In this document: one piece after another, positions 33,010-41,361 of the stretch
Layout: each line of letters starts with the position of its first letter
Numbering within the stretch: position 1 is the first letter of the stretch
Assembly (NCBI GenBank): GCA_003054655.1
Contig: QAYZ01000013.1
Location: forward strand, 434,001-498,000
DNA: 64,000 bases
Direction of reading: 5' to 3'
Source of the DNA: Spartobacteria bacterium LR76
GTDB taxonomy: Bacteria; Verrucomicrobiota; Verrucomicrobiia; Chthoniobacterales; Terrimicrobiaceae
The notes under the pieces: model-generated
What the model was told of the DNA's origin: nothing
What the model saw: the letters and a program-made list of their open reading frames with translations, nothing else
Databases searched by the model: none
Made by a program: the position numbers and the translations under genes

Positions 33010-34371
33010 TCAGGCTTCGTCGAGAGAGAGCACTGATCCCCCATCGACCATCATGCGTTTGAGCCGGTCTGTCGGGACTTCCGCAGCCGCGCACTCTCCC
33101 TGCAGAGCAAGAAATGCAGCCGTTCCCGCCGCTTCCCCGGTCTGGTTCATATTGACCATCACCCGCACTCCGCCGAAAGCCTCGCGGTCGGCATCGATCA
33201 ATCTCCCGGCGACAAGGAGATTCCTCGCCCCCTCGGGCACCAGGCTGCGATACGGGAGATGATAGCAGCGGGGGCTTTCCGCCGTCTCATCACGCCACCG
33301 CCGCCAGGTCGCCACGCCATCCCGGCCAATGAACTGCTCGCGGCCATCGAGAAACCGCAGCACCGTGCCCTCAGGCGAGTGGACATCCACCGGATAGGTG
33401 CCCTGCGCGATGGTATCGGGGAATACCGTCCCGTCCATGAGCTCCCCGGCCCGCAGCCGGTGCAGGCAGCGGGCGTGCCACGTCTCGCGCACGCCGAGCG
33501 CCTGGGCCAGAGAGACTGCCGCGACATCCGGCCCCAGCTCCGCCCGGATCATGTCGAGCAGTGATCGCAGACAGCGCCTGCCTTCCATGGCCGCCGCAGT
33601 CAACTGGTCCGCATCGGACGCATCATAGCCATTCAAGCGCGGCCCGTAGATGTTCCGCAGGTCTGCCGGAGCGGGAAAGCGATTGATCCAGGGGACCGCG
33701 TTGGCCAGAGGGTATCCATAATCCGCCGCCCGATGTCTTACCTGCTGCCAGATGTCGCGCCCGGTTCCCTCCATCATGCGATCGAGTCCCGCAGCCAGCA
33801 TCTGGTAATTCACTGGCTGCAAAGTTTCGTTTTTCCAGGCTCCGAAACCCGCCTGCCGGAGGAGATCCCCGTCGCCCGAGGCGTCGATGAAGAATCGTGC
33901 GGCTATCGCCCGCCTTCCCGATTTGTCCTCGATGATCGCCGCATCCACCTTTCCGTCCTCGCCAACCGCCGCGACGCAGGAGGCCTTTAGGAAAAGCCGG
34001 ATGCCGTGCTCGACCACCAGTCGGTCGAGATCGAGCGCAAGCTCGGCGCTGTTGAAAGTGGCACACAGACCGCGGCCCTCGCGCCTGGTCTCCAGTACCA
34101 GGTTGCGCCTCCTGAGTTTATCCAGCACATCCGCCGTAAGCCCCCCGATGATCTGCCTTCCCGCGGTATCGTACAGCGAGTGCCACTCATTGACCTGCGC
34201 CAAGGTCGCCACTCCTCCCAGGAGGAAACTCTGCTCGACCATCGCGACCGATAAACCCAGCCGGGCCGCTCGCACTGCCGCAAACACCCCTGTGCAGGAA
34301 CCCCCGATCACACAGAGGTCGAATTCACCCGCCACCGGCGTCTCCCGGGCGGGTTCGTGAAGGGTCTTCAT
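33010..34371 (-). CDS. FAD-dependent oxidoreductase (FAD_oxidored family)
   Basis: 453 residues from the ATG at 34371 (an in-frame start at 34413 adds 14 residues). N-terminal FAD dinucleotide motif FDLCVIGGSCTGVFAAVRAA, then EQSFLLGGVATLA, FFIDASGDGDLLRQAG and the C-terminal LLVAGRLIDADREAFGGVR with GEAAGTAA. These features define a family of flavoproteins often found in polysaccharide-use loci of Verrucomicrobiota and Bacteroidota, with unknown substrates. A second member is at 51518-52870. Not near an obvious partner; converges on the GH31 gene. Confidence 0.85.
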   Translation of the reverse strand: MKTLHEPARETPVAGEFDLCVIGGSCTGVFAAVRAARLGLSVAMVEQSFLLGGVATLAQVNEWHSLYDTAGRQIIGGLTADVLDKLRRRNLVLETRREGRGLCATFNSAELALDLDRLVVEHGIRLFLKASCVAAVGEDGKVDAAIIEDKSGRRAIAARFFIDASGDGDLLRQAGFGAWKNETLQPVNYQMLAAGLDRMMEGTGRDIWQQVRHRAADYGYPLANAVPWINRFPAPADLRNIYGPRLNGYDASDADQLTAAAMEGRRCLRSLLDMIRAELGPDVAAVSLAQALGVRETWHARCLHRLRAGELMDGTVFPDTIAQGTYPVDVHSPEGTVLRFLDGREQFIGRDGVATWRRWRDETAESPRCYHLPYRSLVPEGARNLLVAGRLIDADREAFGGVRVMVNMNQTGEAAGTAAFLALQGECAAAEVPTDRLKRMMVDGGSVLSLDEA

Positions 34372-34590
34372 TTCCCTCACGGTATCATTCCCGCCCGCGA
34401 TGGAGAGCCTCACAGGAGGAAGAAAAACATGGAGGAAACTCCGGTTCGCGCCTCATGGCTGAAAATTTCCTCGCGACTAATCTTTGCCCGGCGCGTTGAA
34501 ACTCCTGTCACCCTTGCACCATCTCTCTCCTCGCATCCGCTTCTGGAACGGAAGAGAAACCACCGATCCGCAGGCATTCAAAAAAAGGAG

Positions 34591-34619
34591 TTGCAAAAAC
34601 AAAGTAAATACACTGTAAC
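34591..34619 (+). promoter_or_regulatory. Possible promoter of the Verru_Chthon cassette
   Basis: TTGCAA (34591) and TGTAAC (34614) are 17 bases apart, about 35 bases before the first cassette start. The match to -35/-10 is weak. The 279-base gap between the FAD oxidoreductase start and the cassette holds nothing else that I can support. Confidence 0.3.
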
Positions 34620-34650
34620 CACAAAGAGCCTACCCAGTAACTTCATCACC

Positions 34651-35334
34651 ATGATACTGCGACCACGAAATCCCGGATTCACCTTGGTTGAGTTACTGGT
34701 CGTCATCGCGATCATGAGCGTGCTGGTGGCTTTGGCAATTCCCGCACTGACCTCGATGGCCAAGGGAAACCAGATGACCCAGGCTCTCATCGAGTTGTCC
34801 GGCACGCTCGAGCAGGCCCGCCAGTACGCGATCTCCCGCAACACCTACGTCTGGGTGGCCATGCGCCCGAATCCCAACGGTTCCAATGGCGACGAGCTCA
34901 GCGTGGCCGTACTCGCCTCCAAGACCGGGACAGATCCCTCCCCATGGTCGAACTACAACACGGTACCCAACGACCAGATCGATCTCGTCAACAGGGTCCG
35001 CACCTTTGATCAGGTCCGGTTCGAGGAAGCTGGCACTTTCAAATCGAGCGACATCCCCGATCTCGTCGGAAAGACCGCCACCTCAGCGATGAACAACTCT
35101 CCCGCGAATAACACCGCATCCTTCAGGATCAAGCTGCCGGGAACGTCGAGCACGGCCGATTTCACCCGCGTCATCCTGTTTACCCCCAATGGCGAGGCGA
35201 GAGTCTCATCAAACGTCATCGACGTGATCGAGTTTGGCCTGCGCCCGACTCGAGGCAAGTCCGGAGACGAAAACAACGTCGCTGTCCTGAGGGTCAATGG
35301 GCTCACCGGCCAGACCGCCGTCTTCCGCCCCTGA
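34651..35334 (+). CDS. Verru_Chthon cassette protein D (GspH/FimT-like pseudopilin)
   Basis: 227 residues from the ATG at 34651; the longer frame upstream is not preceded by a plausible leader. The class III leader MILRPRNPG is followed by FTLVELLVVIAIMSVLVAL with Glu at +5, then a GspH-like globular part (LIELSGTLEQARQYAISRNTYVWVAM, VILFTPNGEARV). It is first in a four-gene unit whose order D-B-C-A and protein types match the cassette described from Verrucomicrobium and Chthoniobacter. Probably a minor pseudopilin of a dedicated export or pilus-like machine. Confidence 0.82.
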   Translation: MILRPRNPGFTLVELLVVIAIMSVLVALAIPALTSMAKGNQMTQALIELSGTLEQARQYAISRNTYVWVAMRPNPNGSNGDELSVAVLASKTGTDPSPWSNYNTVPNDQIDLVNRVRTFDQVRFEEAGTFKSSDIPDLVGKTATSAMNNSPANNTASFRIKLPGTSSTADFTRVILFTPNGEARVSSNVIDVIEFGLRPTRGKSGDENNVAVLRVNGLTGQTAVFRP

Positions 35335-35340
35335 CCTATC

Positions 35341-35799
35341 ATGAAACACCACACGCGAGCCTTCTCACTGGTTGAGGTCGTCCTCGCCCTGGGCATTTGC
35401 GCCTTTGTCCTCGTCGCGCTCATCGGATTGTTCAGCACCGGCCTTCGCTCCGGTCGCGAATCCGAAGAGCAGGTGCAGGCCGCCAATCTCGCCTCCCAGA
35501 TCCTTGCGACCCGGCTAGCGGCACCGACCAGCAGTTCCAATCTCAGCAACTTCGCCATCCCTGCCGACGCGCTAACGACCAACTACCGCGACATCTATGG
35601 CACAGGCGGCGGCCTGGTGGGCCTCGATGGACGCACCAACGGCACTGCGGCCTACCGCATCGTCTGCCGCGCCGGCACAAATGCCCAGACCGGACCGCGG
35701 CTCGCCCAGGTCTACATCATGCTCAGTTGGCCCTACCAGGCCTCGATCAGCAACGCGGCAGGCCGTTACGAGGCGCTTACCTATGTCCCATTGTATTGA
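35341..35799 (+). CDS. Verru_Chthon cassette protein B (GspI-like pseudopilin)
   Basis: 152 residues, 6 bases after gene D. Short leader MKHHTRA then FSLVEVVLALGICAFVLVAL with Glu at +5, and a small globular domain (SEEQVQAANLASQILATRL, VYIMLSWPYQASISNAAGRYEALTY). Size and position fit a GspI-type minor pseudopilin. Its stop overlaps the next gene's likely start by 17 bases, so the cassette is translated as a unit. Confidence 0.82.
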   Translation: MKHHTRAFSLVEVVLALGICAFVLVALIGLFSTGLRSGRESEEQVQAANLASQILATRLAAPTSSSNLSNFAIPADALTTNYRDIYGTGGGLVGLDGRTNGTAAYRIVCRAGTNAQTGPRLAQVYIMLSWPYQASISNAAGRYEALTYVPLY

Positions 35800-36562
35800 C
35801 AACTCCGTGATGCCCGGTAGGGAAAAACACGCGCACTCCGCCTTTACCCTGGTGGAGCTGCTCGTCGCCATCACCGTCCTGGCCCTGATCTCGGTCGTGC
35901 TGGCCCAGATGCTCTCGGCCACGAGCCAGACGTGGATCTCCGGCCAGGCCAGGGCAAATAATTTCACCAAGGGCCGCGCAATGATGGATCTCCTCACCCG
36001 CGACCTCCAGGGGGGCGTCTATCGCTCCGATCTCCCCGCCTTCCCTGCGGGAACCGTGGGTTTCTACACCGAGCGCCCCGGCTACTCGGGAGCCTCCCCG
36101 ACCCGCAATCTCTCCTGGGTGCAGTATGATCTGGGGCTTTCGTCGAATACAGTGCTCCAGCGGGCGGATCTCGCCGAAACCTGGGCGTCCACCGCGCCTC
36201 CGGCCTTTGGAAACACGGCCGCCCCGCTCGGAGCGACTCCCCGCGATACTGCTCCCGGCATAGTCGGCTTCAAGGTGCAGTTCATCTACCCCGATGGCTC
36301 GATCTCCACGAATTACGTCGCCACCAACCGGCCAAAGGTCGCCGCGGTGGGCCTTGCCGTCGTGGATGACAAGTCCCTCAAACTGCTAAAGGCGGAGAAG
36401 ATCGAATCCCTGCGCAATGGTTTTTCCAACAGCGCCACAGGCACCAACAGCATCAAAGCCGACTGGGAGAAGTATCTCAAAAACGACCTCGCCTGGGATG
36501 CCTACCCAAAATCCCTCTCCAGCGGATTGAAGATTTTCGAACGCTATGTCTCCCTCCCCTGA
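35783..36562 (+). CDS. Verru_Chthon cassette protein C (GspJ-like pseudopilin)
   Basis: 259 residues from ATG 35783, or 250 from ATG 35810, which leaves a 10-base gap to gene B; I cannot decide between them. Leader ends HAHSA, followed by FTLVELLVAITVLALISVVLA with Glu at +5. The body contains RAMMDLLTRDLQGGVYRSDLPAF and GFKVQFIYPDGSIS, like GspJ proteins that test residual base composition of prepilin substrates in type II secretion. It overlaps gene A by 17 bases. Confidence 0.82.
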   Translation: MSHCIDNSVMPGREKHAHSAFTLVELLVAITVLALISVVLAQMLSATSQTWISGQARANNFTKGRAMMDLLTRDLQGGVYRSDLPAFPAGTVGFYTERPGYSGASPTRNLSWVQYDLGLSSNTVLQRADLAETWASTAPPAFGNTAAPLGATPRDTAPGIVGFKVQFIYPDGSISTNYVATNRPKVAAVGLAVVDDKSLKLLKAEKIESLRNGFSNSATGTNSIKADWEKYLKNDLAWDAYPKSLSSGLKIFERYVSLP

Positions 36563-39500
36563 TTCCTTTCCCCGGAGCAACCCGTCCCGGCGCACCCGCG
36601 GCGTCGCCCTCATCACGGTGCTGTCACTGGTCGTCGTCGTAAGCCTCATCCTTGTCGCCTTCGTCGCCGCCATGCGGGTGGAGCGCACCGCCTCATTCAG
36701 CTACAGCCAGGCGCTCTCCGCCGAGCAGGTCGCCCAGGGCGGCCTGCGCCTCGTCGTGGCCGAGCTGCAGAACGAGATGAGCAAGGATGCCGCCCCCGAC
36801 TCCACCTATCCGCAGAAGCCGCTCTATACCAATGTCTCCTCCACCAACATCATGCCGCAGTTCGTGGGGACAAACTCGGCCATGACCAATCTGGTCAAGA
36901 TCAGTTCGACCACCGCGCCGTTCACCGGCTCACTGGCCTCGGGCAAGCTGATCGCCTCTTCAGTCAATACCTCCACCGCCTCTCAGAACGGGCGCTACGT
37001 CGACACCAATCGCTGGAACCTGCCGCAACTGGGAAGCTTCACCAATGCCAATAACACGCCCAACTGGATCATCATGACGCGTGCGGGGGCCACCAACGGA
37101 AGCGGACTTTCCTTCGGCACGACGGGCAACACCGCCAACAACCCCGCATCGGGGAATACCAACTACGCCATCGGTCGTTTTGCCTACGCCATCTATGATG
37201 TCGGCGGTCTGCTCGACATCACGCTCGCCGGTTACCCCTCGACCCTCACTCCCACGCAGCTCGAGCAGATCAAGGGAGCGCTCGCCGGAGTGTCTCCCGC
37301 CAACGCCACCAACGCGATCAATCAGGACGATCTCGTGCAGTGGCGCAACGCCGCCAGCAGACTGTCCTATGTCGATTACGTGACAAATTTCCTCGCCACC
37401 AACGCCGCGGGGACGGTCTACCCGGGCGACAATACCTTTCTCAGCCGGCAGGATCTCATTAAGGCCGCGCAGGGAGGCATCGCCGGATTGACAAACACCG
37501 TGCTCCCCTATCTCACCACCTTCTCCCGCGACCGCAATGCTCCAGGCTGGGGACCCACCTACAACGCCTCCTCGCTCGGCGGCTCCAATACCGCCATCTA
37601 CGCGTACAAAAACAACGCCGCCATCTCGAACTCCTCTCCTTTCAGCTCCAGCAATCCCAACCCGAACCGCTTTCTTCCCGGGGTTCGCTTCACCTCGACG
37701 TACTCGATCACGAACTACCAGTCCGATGGAACATCCTATACATATGGCGTGGAACCGGGAGACGAACTCATCCAGAGGCGTTTTCCCTTGTCCCGCCTCA
37801 AGTGGGTGGGACCAAACGGGCCCAACGGTGTGGCAGGCTCCGTGGTTCAGGCCTGCTTCGGCCTGATCTGGGGCACCTCAGACGATCCCGCCTATCCGAA
37901 CACCCCGGTCTGGAAGTACGTAGGCTCATCGGGCACGACCAAGCAGACCAGGATCAAGACCCTGGACGAAGTCGCCTCGGAAGGTCGCGCCCCGAATTTC
38001 TTCGAACTCCTCCAGGCTGCCGTTCTCCGGGGTTCGCTGGGTGTCAATGGAAATGCGGGCGCGGGAAGCGGCACCCCCGAGTACGATGCCAGTGCCCAGC
38101 AGACACCCCCGATGTTTCAAATCCTGCGGATGGGAGCCGCCGCCATTGATCAGGCAGACAGCGACTCCTACCCGACGGTGATCGAGTACACCCAGGGGTC
38201 TGCCCCCTGGCTGGCCTGCGGTGTGGAGAGCCTGCCCGGCATCGCCTCCATCACTCCAGTCATCGGCGCGGAACCCGGGACACAAACGACGACCCAGACC
38301 TCGGCCAACGCCGTAGTGTACCTGACTTTCAACCTCTGGAACCCCCACCAGACGGTATCGTCCCCGCCCCGGGTGCGCATTCGCGTCACGGGATCGGTTG
38401 CTGTCTATAACCTGTACGGCGACAGCAGCGCCCTCCCAGACACCATCGGGAGCGAACCGGGATTCATCTCCACGCTGGGGAATCAATACCTCGAACTCAC
38501 CAGTACCGCTGCATCGAGTTTCGGCACCCCGGCCACTCTGCTCCAGACCCATGTCGATACTTCGTCGACCAGCCTCGGTACCACGTCGGCAACCCCTTCG
38601 CCTTCGACCTCCGGAGTCTGGGTCGAAGCGTTCACTCTGGGCTCGACCAGTGCGGCGACAAATGCCGCCGCTCTGCGGTTGAGAAACTTCCCCTTCAAGC
38701 TCGGTACGAGCAGTACGCTCAGCAACAGTCAGGTAAACTCGGTCAAGATCAACCTCGGCTACAACGCAGCCTCCACCGCAGGCAATGGTTTCAATGCCGT
38801 GATGGAATATTATCTCCCGATCGACACCGGCGGGGCCTGGATTCCCTATCAGTACGCCACCGGCATCAACGACAACACGACATGGTTCCGCGATGTGGTC
38901 GCCAGCCTTCCCATCGTCTCATCGGTCCAGCGCACGAGTGATGGCAAATATTACGCCAACTTCATTTCCTACCTTAGCGGCTCTTATCCCTCTGGGTGGA
39001 CGGTGGATTCGGCGACCGGAGTGGTTCAGAATTCGGAGACTGGCGATCCCTGGAGTACTCCAGGCAGCGGAGGCAAGGTCCATATCGACCATGACTACTC
39101 CTGGGATCGCTCTCCGATCTTTGCTTCCAACGATCCCCGCTCCACGCGGTTCAACGTCTGGACATTTCTCCGGGGCGGAGCCGCAGCCACATCGGCTGCT
39201 CAAAGCACGGTTCTCTGGCCGGCATCCAATATCACCGCCTTCCCCAAGGGATTGGGCGGAGGCAGCTCGGCGGTAGAGCGCAAGCCGACCATCTTCGGCG
39301 ACAACTACTTCCCGGCCCAGCTCGCCCGTAACAACTACGGACGCAACACCGCCATCGCGGATACGAACAGCAACACGGTCGCGCAGTCCGGATCGAGCTC
39401 AGAGACCAGTTATGTCGACAACGACGGGCTGCGCCGCATCTCGGATTCCGGCCTTTTCGTGGATGCCAACGGAGCCACCGGCAATCCCTTCGAACGTAAC

Positions 39501-40148
39501 ATCGACAAGCCTGTGGTACTAAACCGGCCCTTCCGCACGGTGGGCGAACTGGGCTTTGTCTTCCGCGATGGCCCATGGAAAACCCTCGATCTGTTTTCCT
39601 CGAAAAGCGCGGATTCCGCCCTGCTCGATATCTTCAGCGCTCAGGACTCGACCCAATCCTTCGTCACGGGCAAGGTCAACCTGAACACCCGCAACCAGGA
39701 CGTCCTCAAGGCGTTGCTCGTCGGCACCGTCATCGACCCCGTCGCCAGCATCTCGATGGACAGCACGACGGCTGGGAAACTCGCCACGGCCATCAGCGGG
39801 TTCACCTCGACCAACAAGATCGTCAACAAGAGCGAACTGGCCACGGTGGTCAGCCCCTTCCTGAGTCCCACCACCGGAGGCACATCGAGCGGGAATTTCC
39901 TCAACAACGACGCGCAGAATATCAAGCTGCGACGCGAGGCCTTTGTCCGTGCGCTTGGCGATGTCACCCAGACTCGCACCTGGAATCTGATGATCGACCT
40001 CGTCGCGCAGTCAGGTCGCTACGGACCAAGCGCCACGGCTCTATCCCAGTTCACCGTTGAGAGCGAGCGCCGGTATTGGCTCCATGTGGCCATTGATCGC
40101 TTCACCGGCGAGGTGATCGACCAGCGGATCGAGGTCGTTACGGAATAG
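36546..40148 (+). CDS. Verru_Chthon cassette protein A (large GspK/PilX-like protein)
   Basis: 1200 residues. N-terminus TRGVALITVLSLVVVVSLILVAFVAAMRVERTA resembles PilX/GspK start sequences (RG-x-ALIT... then a long hydrophobic helix), without a Glu at +5, as in GspK. The rest is a long Ser/Thr/Asn-rich region ending in a block with KVNLNTRNQDVLKALL, the GspK-like 'N.N.A....L..L' motif, and HVAIDRFTGEVIDQRIEVV. In type II secretion GspK caps the pseudopilus tip; a very large tip protein is the natural reading for this one, but the system's cargo is unknown. Confidence 0.85.
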   Translation: MSPSPDSFPRSNPSRRTRGVALITVLSLVVVVSLILVAFVAAMRVERTASFSYSQALSAEQVAQGGLRLVVAELQNEMSKDAAPDSTYPQKPLYTNVSSTNIMPQFVGTNSAMTNLVKISSTTAPFTGSLASGKLIASSVNTSTASQNGRYVDTNRWNLPQLGSFTNANNTPNWIIMTRAGATNGSGLSFGTTGNTANNPASGNTNYAIGRFAYAIYDVGGLLDITLAGYPSTLTPTQLEQIKGALAGVSPANATNAINQDDLVQWRNAASRLSYVDYVTNFLATNAAGTVYPGDNTFLSRQDLIKAAQGGIAGLTNTVLPYLTTFSRDRNAPGWGPTYNASSLGGSNTAIYAYKNNAAISNSSPFSSSNPNPNRFLPGVRFTSTYSITNYQSDGTSYTYGVEPGDELIQRRFPLSRLKWVGPNGPNGVAGSVVQACFGLIWGTSDDPAYPNTPVWKYVGSSGTTKQTRIKTLDEVASEGRAPNFFELLQAAVLRGSLGVNGNAGAGSGTPEYDASAQQTPPMFQILRMGAAAIDQADSDSYPTVIEYTQGSAPWLACGVESLPGIASITPVIGAEPGTQTTTQTSANAVVYLTFNLWNPHQTVSSPPRVRIRVTGSVAVYNLYGDSSALPDTIGSEPGFISTLGNQYLELTSTAASSFGTPATLLQTHVDTSSTSLGTTSATPSPSTSGVWVEAFTLGSTSAATNAAALRLRNFPFKLGTSSTLSNSQVNSVKINLGYNAASTAGNGFNAVMEYYLPIDTGGAWIPYQYATGINDNTTWFRDVVASLPIVSSVQRTSDGKYYANFISYLSGSYPSGWTVDSATGVVQNSETGDPWSTPGSGGKVHIDHDYSWDRSPIFASNDPRSTRFNVWTFLRGGAAATSAAQSTVLWPASNITAFPKGLGGGSSAVERKPTIFGDNYFPAQLARNNYGRNTAIADTNSNTVAQSGSSSETSYVDNDGLRRISDSGLFVDANGATGNPFERNIDKPVVLNRPFRTVGELGFVFRDGPWKTLDLFSSKSADSALLDIFSAQDSTQSFVTGKVNLNTRNQDVLKALLVGTVIDPVASISMDSTTAGKLATAISGFTSTNKIVNKSELATVVSPFLSPTTGGTSSGNFLNNDAQNIKLRREAFVRALGDVTQTRTWNLMIDLVAQSGRYGPSATALSQFTVESERRYWLHVAIDRFTGEVIDQRIEVVTE

Positions 40149-40221
40149 CGCTGCCTCGTCACCGGGGCGATTTTCATGGGTTAGCGCTGGACTGTCCGCT
40201 ACACTGCCGTCTCCTGCATTC

Positions 40222-41358
40222 ATGAAACTCGCCGTCATCGGAGCACACAACCGGGGCCGTATCTCGCTGCTCGCCCATCAGCCGGAGCGAGGGTTTTCCC
40301 TGTCTGCCATCTGCGGGACATCGCCCGATGGTCTGGATGTTTACCGGGAAACGACCGGCGCTCCGGTGCCGTTCACGGCGGACTATCGCGACATCGTGGC
40401 CGATCCCGCGATCGATGCGGTCTTTGTCTGCTCGCCGGATCACCTGCATGCCGAGCACGCCTGCGCCGCGTTGCAGGCAGGCAAACACGTCTTCCTCGAG
40501 AAGCCCATGGCTGTCTCCATCGCGGATTGCGATCGCATCCTGAAGGCCCATGCCGGTTCCGCAGCCCGCCTCTATGTCGGGCACAACATGCGCTTTTTCC
40601 CCTCCGTGCAGATCATGCACCAGCTCATTGCGGAAGGCCGCATCGGTCGCGTGGAGGCCATCTGGTGCCGCCATTTCGTGAGTTACGGCGGCGACGCCTA
40701 TTTCAAGGACTGGCACTCCGAGCGCGCCAACTCCCACGGCCTTTTGCTCCAGAAGGGTGCGCACGACATCGACATCATCCACCATCTCGGAGGAGCGTAC
40801 ACCCGCCGGGTGGTCGGCATGGGGAAGCTCAGCGTCTACGACAAGATCACGGATCGCCGCCAGGCCGATGAGCCGGGATGTACACGCTCGGAACCGCCTG
40901 CGTGGCCCCCGCTTTCCCACACGGGGGTCAGCCCCGTCGTGGACATCGAGGACCACAGCATGCTCCTCCTGCAACTCGCCAATGGCGTGCAGGCCTCCTA
41001 CATGCAGTGCCACTACAGCCCCGACGCCCATCGCAACTACACGATCATCGGCACGGAAGGGCGCATCGAAAATCACGGAGATGTCTCCCGGCCCGGCCAG
41101 CCCGCCACGATCCACCTCTGGAACCAGCGTGTCTCCTATCAAGCTGCAGGACACGAGGTCTTTGAGGTGCCGCAACTCGAGGGGCACCATGGAGGCGCGG
41201 ATCGCCTCATGATCGAGGACTTCCTTTCCTTTCTCACCGACGGGACGACGCGGGGAGCCTCGCCGATCGACGCCCGGCAGGCCGTCGCCACGGGATTCCT
41301 CGGGACAAATTCGCTCCGCGAGGATTCCGTGCCGTACGACGTGCCGACCCCGACGTAA
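40222..41358 (+). CDS. Gfo/Idh/MocA-family oxidoreductase
   Basis: 378 residues. Rossmann start KLAVIGAHNRGRIS, ADPAIDAVFVCSPDHLHAEHA, the catalytic-site motif HVFLEKPMAVS, and a second-domain HDIDIIHHLGG with the His pair often seen in sugar-oxidising members. NAD(P)-dependent oxidation or reduction of a sugar or inositol-like substrate is the family role. It converges on the GH38 mannosidase gene with a 3-base gap; its place next to a mannosidase suggests, but does not show, action on mannose derivatives. Confidence 0.88.
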   Translation: MKLAVIGAHNRGRISLLAHQPERGFSLSAICGTSPDGLDVYRETTGAPVPFTADYRDIVADPAIDAVFVCSPDHLHAEHACAALQAGKHVFLEKPMAVSIADCDRILKAHAGSAARLYVGHNMRFFPSVQIMHQLIAEGRIGRVEAIWCRHFVSYGGDAYFKDWHSERANSHGLLLQKGAHDIDIIHHLGGAYTRRVVGMGKLSVYDKITDRRQADEPGCTRSEPPAWPPLSHTGVSPVVDIEDHSMLLLQLANGVQASYMQCHYSPDAHRNYTIIGTEGRIENHGDVSRPGQPATIHLWNQRVSYQAAGHEVFEVPQLEGHHGGADRLMIEDFLSFLTDGTTRGASPIDARQAVATGFLGTNSLREDSVPYDVPTPT

Positions 41359-41361
41359 CCT

